Source: Venturia oleaginea (taxonomy: Eukaryota; Ascomycota; Dothideomycetes; Venturiales; Venturiaceae). From it: a stretch of 64,000 bases of DNA. This document shows positions 1 to 10,848 of the stretch, piece after piece. A program made the translations under genes and the position numbers. Below the pieces are notes generated by a model. That model searched no databases and was not told the origin of the DNA. It saw nothing but the letters and a program-made list of their open reading frames with translations. The stretch covers positions 1,178,001 through 1,242,000 of the forward strand of contig JABMLP010000004.1 in the NCBI GenBank assembly GCA_013176395.1, written 5' to 3'. Position 1 is the first letter of the stretch, and each line of letters starts with the position of its first letter.

Positions 1-333
1 TACCACGCTATCCCGGACTTCACCCATCATCGCGGCCTCTTGCTTGCAATAACACCCCACATATACCTCCCCCAGCAAACACGACAAAGCCCACCAGCCA
101 ACCCAAAGCGTCGAAATCACGTTCAATATAGAGCCCCTCTACCGTACTACGCTTGAACGGCCAATTGGGACGAATATCCAAGATCCGACATCTTTCTGGT
201 CTCTCTCCACCCCTGCTCTGGCGATTGCTATGAGGTCTCAAACTACCGTCCGCGTCAACAAACACCTACCTTCGATTGAGCTGCCAAACCAACCGACGAG
301 AACGTGCTGAGGTCCGCTCGGCCGGTCCCCAGG
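1..333. other. Upstream region of sepH
   Basis: No convincing gene is visible here. The stretch leads into the sepH start codon and is probably its promoter and 5' untranslated region. A reading frame on the opposite strand is short and resembles nothing I know. Confidence 0.4.
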
Positions 334-3300
334 ATGGTCTCGCATTCTTCGAAAGGACCTCACGGGTCTGGGTCGGACAAGTTGATTAATGGACGGCAAC
401 AACAGAATGGAGGTGGATCTAAGACACCTGGAAGAGACAGACTTGCAGAAAGGGGGCCGAGTAAAGACGGCTCCGCACAAAGAGCTGCAGCCGATGTAGA
501 GGGTCTGAAGGGATACCAGTTGGGCGATTGCTTGGGAAAGGGTGCTTTTGGTAGTGTTTACCGGGCCTTGAATTGGGGAACTGGACAGACGGTTGCTATC
601 AAGCAAGTCCGGCTGACTGATTTACCAAAGAATGAACTCAACGTCATCATGGTTAGTAAAGGCAGAATGATTACACGAATAAAGTACTGACAGTTCCTCA
701 TAGTCTGAAATCGACCTGCTCAAGAACCTCAATCACCCCAATATCGTTAAATACCAAGGCTTCGTCAAATCCTCCGAGAACCTCTACATCATCCTTGAAT
801 ATTGTGAGAATGGCTCTCTCCACTTTATATGTAAGAACTTTGGCAAGTTTCCAGAAAACTTGGTGGCATTGTACATGTCTCAAGTGCTCCAAGGACTGTT
901 GTATCTCCACGAACAGGGTGTGATTCACAGGGATATCAAAGGCGCGAATATTCTTACAACAAAGGACGGTTTGGTGAAACTGGCAGACTTTGGCGTTGCG
1001 ACGAAATCGAACCTTGGGGAAGCCAGCGTCGTTGGAACGCCATATTGGATGTCACCTGAGGTCATTCAGCTTTCTGGTGCTACGACGGCTTCGGATATCT
1101 GGAGTCTAGGATGTACAGTGATCGAGTTACTTGCTGGGAAGCCGCCGTATCATAACCTTCAGCCTATGCCTGCTCTTTTCAGGATAGTGAACGATGACCA
1201 CCCTCCATTTCCCGAGGGAGCTTCGCCGGTGATTAGTTATGTATTTCGATATTTTGACGCAGCTAACATCTCCAGGCTGTTTGCGATTTCCTCATGCAAT
1301 GCTTCCAAAAGGATCCAAACCTCAGGGTTTCTGCTAAGAAACTACTGAAGCATCCTTGGATACTGAATGCGAAGCGGACAGATGCAGTTGTCACTGTGAA
1401 GCCCACGAAATTTGACGAAGCTGTGAAAAGCGTTCAACAATGGAACGAAGCCCTCAAATCGCCCGATCACGACTCTCTTCGTCGAAATTCCCGGCCGACC
1501 TCGCTCAGTCCTGTTCCACAACGCAAAGTGGAAAAGCCCTTACAATTGAAGACGCCAGCTATCTCAAAATCAGGATTTGGCATGTTGCTGAAGACAAGAC
1601 CTATAGCGGATGCGTTTCGATCACCCGAATTAGAAACCGATGATAACTGGGATGACGATTTTGCATCATCCATAAGTCCAAGTGCGCTACAACTACCGCA
1701 TCTCAAACCACACGACAATTTTGGCGGCATGCTTTCCGTGGAGCGGCTGAAGTCGTTCTCGACCTTCGATGCAGTGACAGAAGAATCTTACGACGAGGAT
1801 TTCAGTTTCACCACCATATCAGGTCCGATGCACCTTCAACATCTGGATCCCCTCGAGACAGTCAGGCCTTACACACCGCAAAAGCCCAAACCAGAAAACG
1901 TAAAGCCCAATCACCCAAACACAGGCTCCCAACGACAATCTTCACAGACCAAGGCATCGATCTTGAGGGAACCCGGAGCGAAGCCACTGTCAGCGCCAGT
2001 GTTGAAATTACGGCAGAAGTCAGGCTCGCGACCGGCAAACTTGTACCGAGAAGACTCGTTTGAGGACTATTCTGACTTGTTAGACGAGGACACCGACGAC
2101 GCTGCTTTCCAGCGCAAACTGGAATCGCTCAAAATGAAAGAGGAGGCTTCATTTTCACCCCGTCTTTTCCATCCATCAGATCTCAAAAACGCACCGAAGC
2201 ACGGTCAAAGTGTGAGGAAAGCAGGTAGCTTGAGACGATATCCTACCCCTCCACAAGCACACGCATCAGATCTGCCGCGGTCGCGGTCAGAGCTCGAGAT
2301 TCAAAAGTATGCCGAGGACGAGGACGAAGATCCCGAAGACTTTTTAGGAAAAGATCTCGTCTTACCGATGAATGATTCAGATAGTGGCTCAGAAAGGAGT
2401 ACGCTGATGATGCTGAATTCAAAGCTGTCTACCAGCTCGTGGTTGGGTGACGAGGAAGAAGAGGACGATCCCTTTGCCCAACTTGAAGAAGGCTTCGACG
2501 AGATGGATCTGGAGACCAACGTCGCCAGAGACAGACACGCGCGGCTGTGCAAGCTTGTCGAGGACTTGGTGGGTGCATTGAAGGTTTCGCAGCATCCTGA
2601 TCTTCTGGCAGACATTTCGGAACAATTGATGCAGGTCCTCGTGGAGTCTCCAGAGCTGAAAAGCATTATTATAAGCTCGCATGGCATGCTCCCGATTCTC
2701 GAAATTCTCGACGGCTCATCTAGAAATGACATCACACTCCGCTTATTGAAGATTGTCAATATGATCATCTTCGAGAACGAAGAATTACAAGAGAACCTCT
2801 GCTTTGTCGGTGGAATTCCTATCGTCACCCGTTTCGCCAACAAGACATGCCCTGACCAAATTCGACTTCAAGCTGCGGCATTTGTGCGACAGATGTACCA
2901 AGGTTCGACCTTGACTAGGCAAATGTTCATCGGGTGTGGTGGTCTGAACGTTCTGTGTGATTTTCTGGAAGAAGATTTGGAAAGCGAACGGGATCTGGTA
3001 TTGATTGGTGTCAATGGCGTTTGGAGCGTCTTTGAGCTTCAGGTAAGCATTGGAACTCACATTTGTGGTGAGCTGTACCTAACCAAAATTAGGGGCCTAC
3101 TCCAAAGAACGACTTCTGCCGGATACTGTCGCGCAACAATATTCTCTATCCGCTTTCCCTCGTGCTCAACAATGTACTAGACGATAGAGATGACCTCTCG
3201 GATCAAATTGAAGAGCGCATTGTCAACATTTTTTACCTATTCTCTCAGGCAGAGAACTACGTGAAAGAGGTGATAGCAGGTCGCATGATCTTGAAACGTG

Positions 3301-4938
3301 AGGTCTTCCGAGCTCTGTGGCACCCAGATACTGACTCTCCTATCCGTAGGTATCCTCAAGGATCTTAAACGAATGTCACCTATCCCTCAAATCACCATGC
3401 TCAAGTTCGTCAAGAATCTATCAATGTTGGACAAGACCCACGAAGCTCTCGAGAATGCGAACACGATTGAAATCCTCACCGACCTTCTCAAATCATCCAT
3501 GAACAAACCCCACTTCCTCGAGATCTCCAATCAGGTGCTGAACACTATGTACAATCTCTGCAGACTAAGCAAAACGCGTCAGGAAGAGGCGGCATTACAT
3601 GGTATCGTACCAATTCTGCAGAAGATCGTCAAGACGGAACGACCGCTCAAAGAGTTTGCGTTGCCAATCCTGTGCGATATGGCGCATTCTGGTAAACAGT
3701 GCAGGAAGACGCTGTGGAATAACAAGGGATTACAGTTCTATATCAGTTTGCTTGCTGATAAGTATTGGCAAGTCACTGCCTTGGATGCAATTTTCATCTG
3801 GTAGGCTGAATGGCTGTTCAATGTTGGCTGATCACTGACAAGCTCTAGGCTGCAAGAAGAAACGGCCAGAGTTGAACAGCATCTGCTCGATGGCTCATTT
3901 CGTAAAGCTATTGTCGAATGCTTCACCAACCCCGAAGCATCTCCTGATGCCTTCGAGAACTTCTTGGATCCATTGCAGAAGATGCTTCGACTGAGTCCGC
4001 CGATCGCTTCGACTCTAGCTCATCCAGACCTCTTTTCGCGGACAGCTCACAAGCTGAACACAAAGAAGGCCGTTGTTAGACTCAACCTCCTCCGCATCAT
4101 CCGCAGCATATGCGACGCTTCCGAAGATGAAGGCGGCGCCACGCTCATCCGTACATATGGTCTCTATGAAGCTGTGGAACGACTGTCCGAGGCGGATCCC
4201 GCCATCCTTGTGCGAGAAATGGCCTCGGAGCTTGTTAAGAGTTGCGATCTTAGCTCGAAACGTGGCTTCGAAAGTGCAAGATTACGGCCTGGCATGAGAA
4301 GAGCGAGCTCATCTACAGCACTATCAATGACGCCTCCACCACAACTGCTAACTGTGCAGAGTATGCCCATTAGTCAGTCGGGGACGTCACAACATCTGCG
4401 CGCTGATGGAAGTGGAGGCTTATATTACTCGTCACGGCGGAATCATAGCGGTGAGGATTTCTTCGAAAATTCACGCGGGCCCAATTCTTCAAGAACACAT
4501 CTGGCCCCTCCAATCTCGACACATCTGGCCCCTCCAATCTCGACACATCTGGCCCCTCCAAGCTCGACACATACACCATCTTCCTCCTTCCGGCCAACCT
4601 CCCGGGACGGCAATTCTGGTGATCGAACACGCGAGCTGGGTAATTCTAGTAATATTAGTAGCGGTAATAGTGGTGCTTGGAGTAGTTCCTCTTCTGGTGG
4701 AGGCAGTTCAACGAAAAGTAGATTACCGAGGACGAGTGCAACACGTTTAACGAGGCTGAGTTTGGCGAATCGCGAGAGGGGGAAGACGGGTGGGGATGGT
4801 GGGGCGCAGGAGAATTTGACGCCGACGCATACGCCTGGGCATCAGGGTGGTATACCCAGAGTAGGCAGTGGGCTTAATCCTGGGAGGAGGAGGAGGCAGA
4901 CTAGTGGTGGGGATAGTGGGGTCAGGGGTTTCAGTTGA
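334..4938 (+). CDS. sepH: Septation initiation kinase SepH (Cdc7/Cdc15-type)
   Basis: This is the Ser/Thr kinase of the septation initiation network, which signals from the spindle pole body to the septum under a small GTPase. Introns are at 652-703, 1229-1275, 3043-3092, 3298-3349 and 3801-3848, giving 1451 residues. The kinase domain covers about residues 59-307, with glycine loop [13 protein letters not shown] lysine, catalytic loop [11 protein letters not shown] and APE-like SPE. Acidic and Ser-rich linkers follow, then an armadillo-like helical region (about 690-1150) and a low-complexity Ser/Gly/Arg tail. Kinase at the N-terminus with a large helical C-terminal half is the SepH/Cdc7 arrangement, and the length is near that of the Aspergillus protein. 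The ATG at 334 is the first in frame; an upstream GTG was ignored. The tail holds an 8-residue tandem repeat. Confidence 0.93.
4498..4569 (+). repeat. 24-bp in-frame tandem repeat, three copies
   Basis: Three adjacent 24-bp units inside sepH each encode THLAPPIS or THLAPPSS. They lie in the disordered C-terminal tail near residue 1304. The nucleotide copies are almost identical, so the duplication looks recent and may vary in number between strains. Confidence 0.85.
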
Positions 4939-5429
4939 TTTCGTTGGCTGGTGTCTTTTGTTATACCCCTAATGGTGGTTTTGTGACCTCGAGAGCATGA
5001 GGATGCTGGCTCGGGGGGGGGGGGGGGGGGTTTGTTGTTTTTATGTTGGGATACTGGGAACGTTGTGTTGTGGAATTTCTTCTTGGTAAATACATTGTTT
5101 AAAAGGCGAGCCGGTGGGGAATAGGGTTGCATATACATGGAGCACGAGCGTAGGAAACGAGCGTGGTTGGGATTTGCGATGGTTTCTTCTTTGTTGCTTT
5201 CATGTGTGGATAGATGTGGGTATTGCAAAAATGCATGGGATTGGCAACTTTCTTCACTGATGAATCCAACGCTCCAAGTTTCCTACGTGGCCGCTTTGCA
5301 ATGCCGATGTTGATCGCTTTGGACACTGATTCGGATATTATTAGTAATGTTATGGGTCTTGGACGACTACATATACGCACATTACGAAGGACAATTGGAA
5401 CGGCACCTGAGGAAGTGCGGAATTGTAGT
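4939..5429. other. sepH 3' region with an 18-G run
   Basis: The stretch contains a run of 18 G at 5013-5030, just past the sepH stop. A weak plus-strand candidate (ATG 5347, possible intron near 5472-5572, end about 5643) overlaps the pseudogene called on the other strand; I do not call it as a gene. Confidence 0.4.
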
Positions 5430-5976
5430 CTTCCACGAACCAGCATCTCTCCCTGCGATATTAGAGCACGGTAAATACCACCCTCACCTCACCCCTCTAT
5501 CCCCACGAATCACTCGCAAAATCCCGGTTGATGTGTCTGCCTATGTAACCACCTCGTCCTCTTTTGACCAGGGGAGGTGCGGGATGGAGACGATATGATG
5601 TTCTACATGTCCCACGACGGCTTTTTGGTGTTAGGGAGGGTGTGACCTGGTTTTCGATTGGGTTTTTAGGGGTTTGATGGGTCCTGGGTTGGTTTTGGAG
5701 AGGTGTTGAGGGGGCGAGGGTGTGTGTGGAAATGGGGGGTTCTGGAGTGTGGTGTGTGGGTTGTAGGTTTGGATGGAGAGTTGGAGATGAGGCGGTGAGG
5801 GTGAGAAGGATGATTAGTGCGAAGAGGAGGAGGGTGCGGATATATGGGGTTTTGGTTGAGGGATCGGATGGGGGGTATGAGATGTCTGCGGGTGGTAAGA
5901 GATTTGGTATGTCTTGGTGTGTACTAAAGGCTGTATAGATGGTAAGATTTAGCTTGGTGTTTTGGTGGTTAGTCAT
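5430..5976 (-). pseudogene. Decayed paralogue of the adjacent membrane protein
   Basis: From an ATG at 5976 the minus strand encodes a polar tail, one hydrophobic segment (TPYIRTLLLFALIILLTLTA) and a Pro/Thr-rich stretch, the same layout as the intact gene at 6427-6906. The conserved lumenal motifs then appear in shifted frames: GHTL followed by KK near 5640, then a frame with VGHVEHHI, and finally VIRGDRGVR near 5500, matching GHTL, VGPQLDAHI and LIRGDREVR of the neighbour. At least one frameshift and in-frame stops interrupt the domain. I read this as a tandem duplicate in decay. The alternative is that the uninterrupted first frame (to 5497) is a real protein with an unrelated C-terminus. 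Confidence 0.42.
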
Positions 5977-6426
5977 GTCTGTAGGGGAAGAGGGGATTCG
6001 GAAGAGCTTTGTAGATGATGGTGGTGAGCTGGGTAACCACAAACAGTGAAGTAGCTGTTTATTTCGCCTTCGTTGGAGTTAGATCTTGAAGTGAAGCCTC
6101 TTGATTTGCATATCTCGAAATGTTTCCCTTACAAATCATCAAGGATCCACTCATACTGTTGTTGGGTTAGATGTGTTATACTTCATTTGCTTAGTTGTAG
6201 GAGGCGGGGGATACTCAGCGTGGTATGATTGAGTGCTTGACCAAAGCAATTGAGATATGACATCGTGTAAATATAACAGGCATTGGAGAGCTGAAGACTT
6301 ATTGGGTCAATACGAAATAACCATTGCCAATCACTCCTACCAGGCTTCAGATTCATCTTATACCTATCTCTTCCACCCTTCACTCTCTTTCCCCATCCGA
6401 ATCATCACCAATCCCTCTCCCCCGGC

Positions 6427-6906
6427 CTAATCATCCCCCATCACTAATTCCTCAAATCTCCCACTCTCATCACACCTCACCCCCCTCACCTCCCGATCAC
6501 CCCTAATTAAATCCAAAAGCTCTTCATCAACACCCCCAACAAGATAAACAACCTGATTCGGATTCAGGAAACGTGAAATGTGTGCGTCCAATTGCGGACC
6601 AACATATTTCTTGTGGTTGGAGAGCGTGTGGCCGGTGGCGAGTGTGACTTCGTAAATGCCTTTTTGGGGTCGTGGGGATGGACAATCTCTGAGAGGTACT
6701 AGACTGCTGTCCAATTGTGCGTTGTTATTTGTATTTTGTATGTTGGACTGAGGTGAAGTTGGCGCGTTGGTGGTGTCACTGTCGTGGAGTGTTGGTGGTC
6801 GGCGGATTGTGATGTTGATGGATGAGGTTATGGGATAGAGCATGAAGAGAATGATGATGATGAAGAGGGTGAGGAGCGTGATGCGGAGAGCCTTCGTAGT
6901 TGGCAT
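6427..6906 (-). CDS. Small single-pass membrane protein with I9-inhibitor-like domain
   Basis: This intronless frame encodes 159 residues from the ATG at 6906. Residues about 8-30 form one membrane segment (ALRITLLTLFIIIILFMLYP) just after a short positive N-terminus, which suggests type II topology. A disordered Thr/Asn/Ser stretch follows. The last 70 residues (GIYEVTLATGHTL ... VDEELLDLIRGDREVRGV) resemble the peptidase inhibitor I9 / subtilisin propeptide fold: a Y-V-L strand, GH(T/S)L, then DEELLDLIR and a terminal beta strand. No protease domain is attached. An inhibitor or chaperone-like role is inference from this resemblance only. An earlier ATG 59 codons upstream would put a long tail before the membrane segment and looks less likely. 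Confidence 0.55.
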   Translation of the reverse strand: MPTTKALRITLLTLFIIIILFMLYPITSSINITIRRPPTLHDSDTTNAPTSPQSNIQNTNNNAQLDSSLVPLRDCPSPRPQKGIYEVTLATGHTLSNHKKYVGPQLDAHISRFLNPNQVVYLVGGVDEELLDLIRGDREVRGVRCDESGRFEELVMGDD

Positions 6907-7307
6907 TTTGGGGTGTGAGTGTGTAATGCTGAGGTTGAGAATGATGGCTAGAGTCGGGATGCGAAATGTACTTTGTCTGGCCAATTGCTGTGTCATGAGA
7001 AGTGAAGTATTTTGCACAGCATGGGAACAAAGAAAACATGTGGAGTGTGTGGTGATCATCAGATTGGGGTCGCTCTTGTCCAAAAAGTAGAAACATTAGC
7101 GGGATTGCAAAACTCCTACCATATCTAACTCTATGCCAACAGGTTATCGCAAACACGTTTTCATCGAATAAGTCGCTCAATACATACTAGGTAACATGCC
7201 CTCTTTATTGATACAAACATACCTGAACCTGTACGCCATGCTCTCAAGCCGTGCCGTATAATACATTCCTTCTCTTAGCTTACAAATCCACGCGCAGAAG
7301 AAAGTGG

Positions 7308-8194
7308 TTAGCCAATAGTAGGATGACCAACGGGTATATCAGCTTTGTCAACATGCATCTTCTCCATCTTTCCCATCATACCACTGAAAGGACAGCCAGC
7401 TTCTTCGGCTGGACTCCCGATATCACTCGGACTAAAGCACTCCTCACCGCCCGAGAAGTTGGGCGAGTCGGGGTCGACAACACACTTGCCGTTCACGAAG
7501 CCCTCCCTCTCACTTCTCGGATTTCTTCTCTGAGCAGCGAATTCTTCTCCATCTCTCACGTACCATTTCGCAAACAGATCGTTTTGGATCCAGAGCACTT
7601 TCCCCAACGCTCTAACAATGGCGATTTTTCTTTCCATCTTGAGACGAGGATGCGTCAAAACGGCTCCGGTGAGAATATCTTGTAGAAAGCCAAGGGTAGC
7701 TCCAATGTGCACGTATTCGACATTCAGAGGCTCCCTTCTTCCACGACCTGTGTGCATCATCCCCACTTTATCCAAGTAGGCCCAGAACTCCATCTTCGAG
7801 GGATCTGAACATAATTTCTGTAGATAGCCTCGTAAGAAAAGTTTTCGATATTGGATTTGTGGCGAGGTTTCTGAGGGTGTCTTGTCAATTGGGAGATCTG
7901 ATGAGTAGGAGGTGCTTCGCGTGGCGAAAGCTGCGGCAGTGATGTCGTATTGGAGGAGCTTTTTGTAGGTGAGGTCGACTATCGAAGGGAGGAGAGCACG
8001 AAGGTATTTCGCACCGAGGGTGAGGGCACGGATGTCGTCTGTTGTTGCTTGTCAAAGGAGCTCATGTTGCTTGAGATGAGCTTGTACGTACCAGCATTGA
8101 AGTCCAGGAAGGACTGGAGATACTGGATTCTGGCTTCAAGACTTGTGTAGAGATCTTTCCGGTCGACATGCTGTAAGCGACGAAGAGAAGACAT
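7308..8194 (-). CDS. Protoglobin-domain protein
   Basis: The gene has one intron (8039-8091) and encodes 277 residues. Residues about 1-190 match the protoglobin / globin-sensor family: an all-helical start (DRKDLYTSLEARIQYLQSFL), DIRALTLGAKYLRALLPSIVDL, and the conserved WAYLDKVGMMHTG, whose His is the likely proximal haem ligand, then VEYVHIGATLGFL. In the family this fold binds haem and sometimes senses O2, CO or NO. No output domain is attached; the last 60 residues are polar and Cys/Gly/Pro containing (SPAEEAGCPFSGMMG). A soluble cytosolic protein is expected because no signal or membrane segment is seen. Function in fungi is not established. Confidence 0.82.
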
Positions 8195-9042
8195 TTTGCG
8201 AGGTGAAGGTAAATGGAGCGAGCAACAAGAGGGTATATAGCGGCAATGAGCAACAAAAAGCACAGGAATGGTGTTTGGTTACTGAAAAAGACACGGAGAA
8301 ACATAGGAAAGTTGGAGCAGGCCAGCCTATTGGAAAGAACAGAAACATCAGGCGATTCGGAAGACAATAAATAACAGTGACGACGTGGATGTATATCAGA
8401 CATGTTCCTTGACAGGTCTGACATGCGACCCTCGTTTCCACGTTTCCACACTCCACAGGGCTACTACATGGTCGGAAACGGACACAATTAAGGTTCAGCC
8501 CGCATGCCGGAAAGAACCGCTTTGATGACGAATCCGGCCTCCCATAATTTCCCGAGGTTCCCGTCTCGCAGGCTGGAAATGGAATTGGGCTGCGTGAGGG
8601 TCAATTTGGTGAGATTGTGAATTGCTCGGAGATGGTTTGGGAAGGGAAGACGTGTGTATGAGGTTAGAAACGGTAGGGGGCGTTTTCTAGAATGTTGCCC
8701 GCCTTGGGAAGATGCCGTACTGCCTGAAACAGCTCTCTCCGAGGCTTGATGGCCTCAGACACGTGAATCAAGCAAGACCTTTTCGATTCCTGGTTCCGGG
8801 CATCTGGTATATGTGTCTGGGATCTAGCAAGCACTAGAAGGTCCGCTACAACGTCCAGACAGGCCATCGTAAGATCCCATACAGAAAATCTGGGGAAGTA
8901 TGGATGAAGTATCCCAAAATAACTCGTCACTGAACCTGGAACCGAACTCTCACTCCCAACCCCGACCTACTACAACTCAAACTCGGCCTTCCGCTCGAAG
9001 ATGACCTAACTCTGAGTCCTCGTAAACAAACCCGCCATCACG
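8195..9042. other. Intergenic, divergent promoters
   Basis: This spacer separates the divergent protoglobin and Alba-domain genes, so it should hold both promoters. I see no supported coding region; frames on either strand are short and lack family features. Confidence 0.45.
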
Positions 9043-9906
9043 ATGCCGAGAAAGTCAAAACCAAAGCCAAACCAGGCGCCAAACACGTCGAAAACCAGGA
9101 AATTACATCCCGAGAGTTCTATAACCAGTCCATCAGCCAAGCGACGAAGAATATTTCACGAAAACGAATCTTCCTCACACAAGCCAGAGTCTGCGCAAGC
9201 ACCATCTGAACCTTTGGAACCCGAGTCTTCCGATGCGAAGCCTGCACGACTTCCACGGGCACCTCTTCCCCCACCGCCTCCCTCTGTATCCTCGACCTAT
9301 GTCCTTCTCCCGCCAGAAGCCGATGACACTGCCATCCGAGAAAAATGGGACATACATACTACATCACTGGGTGGTGCCGGAGCCAAAATCGAGTCCAAGG
9401 TGCGCCAGGTTCTGACCGTGTTCAAGTCTCTTCTGCCTGGCGAAAAGAGCACAGAGGTCGAGACAGGCGAAGATGGGAGTGCTGTGAAAGACTTGGACAA
9501 GAAACACACCATCGTGGCACTGACAGCTCGTGCTCCTGCTGCCAATAAATGCATCAGTGTAGCTGAGATTGTGAAGAGAGAGCTGTTGGGAAAGGGTGTG
9601 GAAGGCTTGTGGCAGTATACTGGCTGTAGGACTAGGCTGGAGACATACGTTCCTCCTAAGCCTGGAGAGACGCAAAGGTCATTGCCGAATGGCACAGCAA
9701 CTACAACCACCGACACCAACGGTAAGACAGACGGTACCATGGAAGACGAAGAAGAAGCTGCTTTTGAGACGATGCAGATGGAGGAAAGAAAGCTGGTCCG
9801 GAATGCTGTTTGTCTGGTCATCTACTTCGCGATGGAACCTGTTCCAAGGCTGAAAGAACTCTATGGAGAGCAGGTTTTTCGTCCAGAGGCCAGGCAGAAG
9901 ACATGA
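9043..9906 (+). CDS. Alba-domain nucleic-acid-binding protein
   Basis: This single-exon gene encodes 287 residues. A basic, Pro/Ser-rich N-terminus (MPRKSKPKPNQ) carries nuclear-localisation-like clusters (KRRR). The Alba domain spans about residues 90-205: KIESKVRQVLTVF, IVALTARAPAANKCISVAEIVKREL and WQYTGC, matching the conserved strand-helix pattern and the ISVAEIVKR helix of the family. Alba proteins bind RNA or DNA and include the Rpp20/Rpp25-type subunits of RNase P and MRP. An acidic insert (EDEEEAAFETM) precedes the last strand (AVCLVIYFAMEP). RNase P/MRP membership is possible but cannot be told from this sequence alone. Confidence 0.85.
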   Translation: MPRKSKPKPNQAPNTSKTRKLHPESSITSPSAKRRRIFHENESSSHKPESAQAPSEPLEPESSDAKPARLPRAPLPPPPPSVSSTYVLLPPEADDTAIREKWDIHTTSLGGAGAKIESKVRQVLTVFKSLLPGEKSTEVETGEDGSAVKDLDKKHTIVALTARAPAANKCISVAEIVKRELLGKGVEGLWQYTGCRTRLETYVPPKPGETQRSLPNGTATTTTDTNGKTDGTMEDEEEAAFETMQMEERKLVRNAVCLVIYFAMEPVPRLKELYGEQVFRPEARQKT

Positions 9907-10848
9907 TGCAGAACAATCACAGGCAATGGCATGTACATGGATAGGTCATGTTTGCAGGATGGAATCACTTTGTAAATTTATGATACCCAAATTCAAGATG
10001 GAATTATAAAGCAACCGTAACTTGGACGCGATGAACTGGCTAACCCGGCTCTTGGTGCAGCAGGGTCACTGCCACAATCGGAGTCTACTTGACGGTCTTG
10101 ACCATTTTGCAATAGAAGATTTTCGACCAGCATCAGGGACGGCGGATGAACCGGTCTGATTTTCTTTCCACATGCAAAATATCAGAGGTGCATGCTAATC
10201 GCGCATCTCCTTGTACCTGGCTAACCATGAAACAGGAGAGAGCCTTGGACATCAACCACTGACGCCATCCATCAAAAGTGTGTTCCATCGCTCCGCAAAG
10301 GCTTCTCCTCTTCATGATTCGAGAGCTTACTAGAAAGGATATACAGATGATGGGAAGGCTATTGGGGCCAGTCAATCTCCTATCTATCCAGCAGCCTTGT
10401 AAGCTCGGCCCAGACATGTGGCTGAATCCAACCACCAAGCATCAAGATTCGTGACGAGTCAGCACCTCTGCTTTCAGCTTTGGGAAGCTAATGCTAAAGC
10501 GACCCATCGTCATTTCTTACCATGACTTACATAGGCGAGGTATAAGTGCAATGCTCCCCCTTGTCTTTCATTTGGACTTCAATTGCTCCTCCCGTTGTGG
10601 TACGAGTACCGCATCTGCAGCCTAATACGCCAACCCGTCATTATAATTACGACCCTTCCTGGCGACGACCATCTGATAGCCAGAGAAGGAGATACTATTC
10701 TTCTCTCTACACGTCAGACGTACATACAACGATATTCACCGCCGGTCCTCTTGATTGAGTGCACTTGTCCCTTCGATTGAACTTTGCAATCTCCGTTTAA
10801 ACCACCTTCCTGTTTTTGCCTAACTACTTATTAATACTTTTTGCCATA
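9907..10848. other. Intergenic region before the aspartic protease
   Basis: No gene is supported. A TATAAG at 10541-10546 lies about 300 bp before the protease ATG and could be its core promoter element. Frames of about 100 codons on the minus strand show no recognisable domain. Confidence 0.4.

Noticed and set aside
5347..5643. Possible two-exon plus-strand gene over the decayed paralogue
   Set aside because: It needs a weak intron, has no recognisable motif, and the minus strand shows the neighbour's motifs in order.
10133..10438. 101-codon minus-strand frame upstream of the aspartic protease
   Set aside because: It starts at a non-ATG codon, has no domain, signal or repeat, and lies in a likely promoter.
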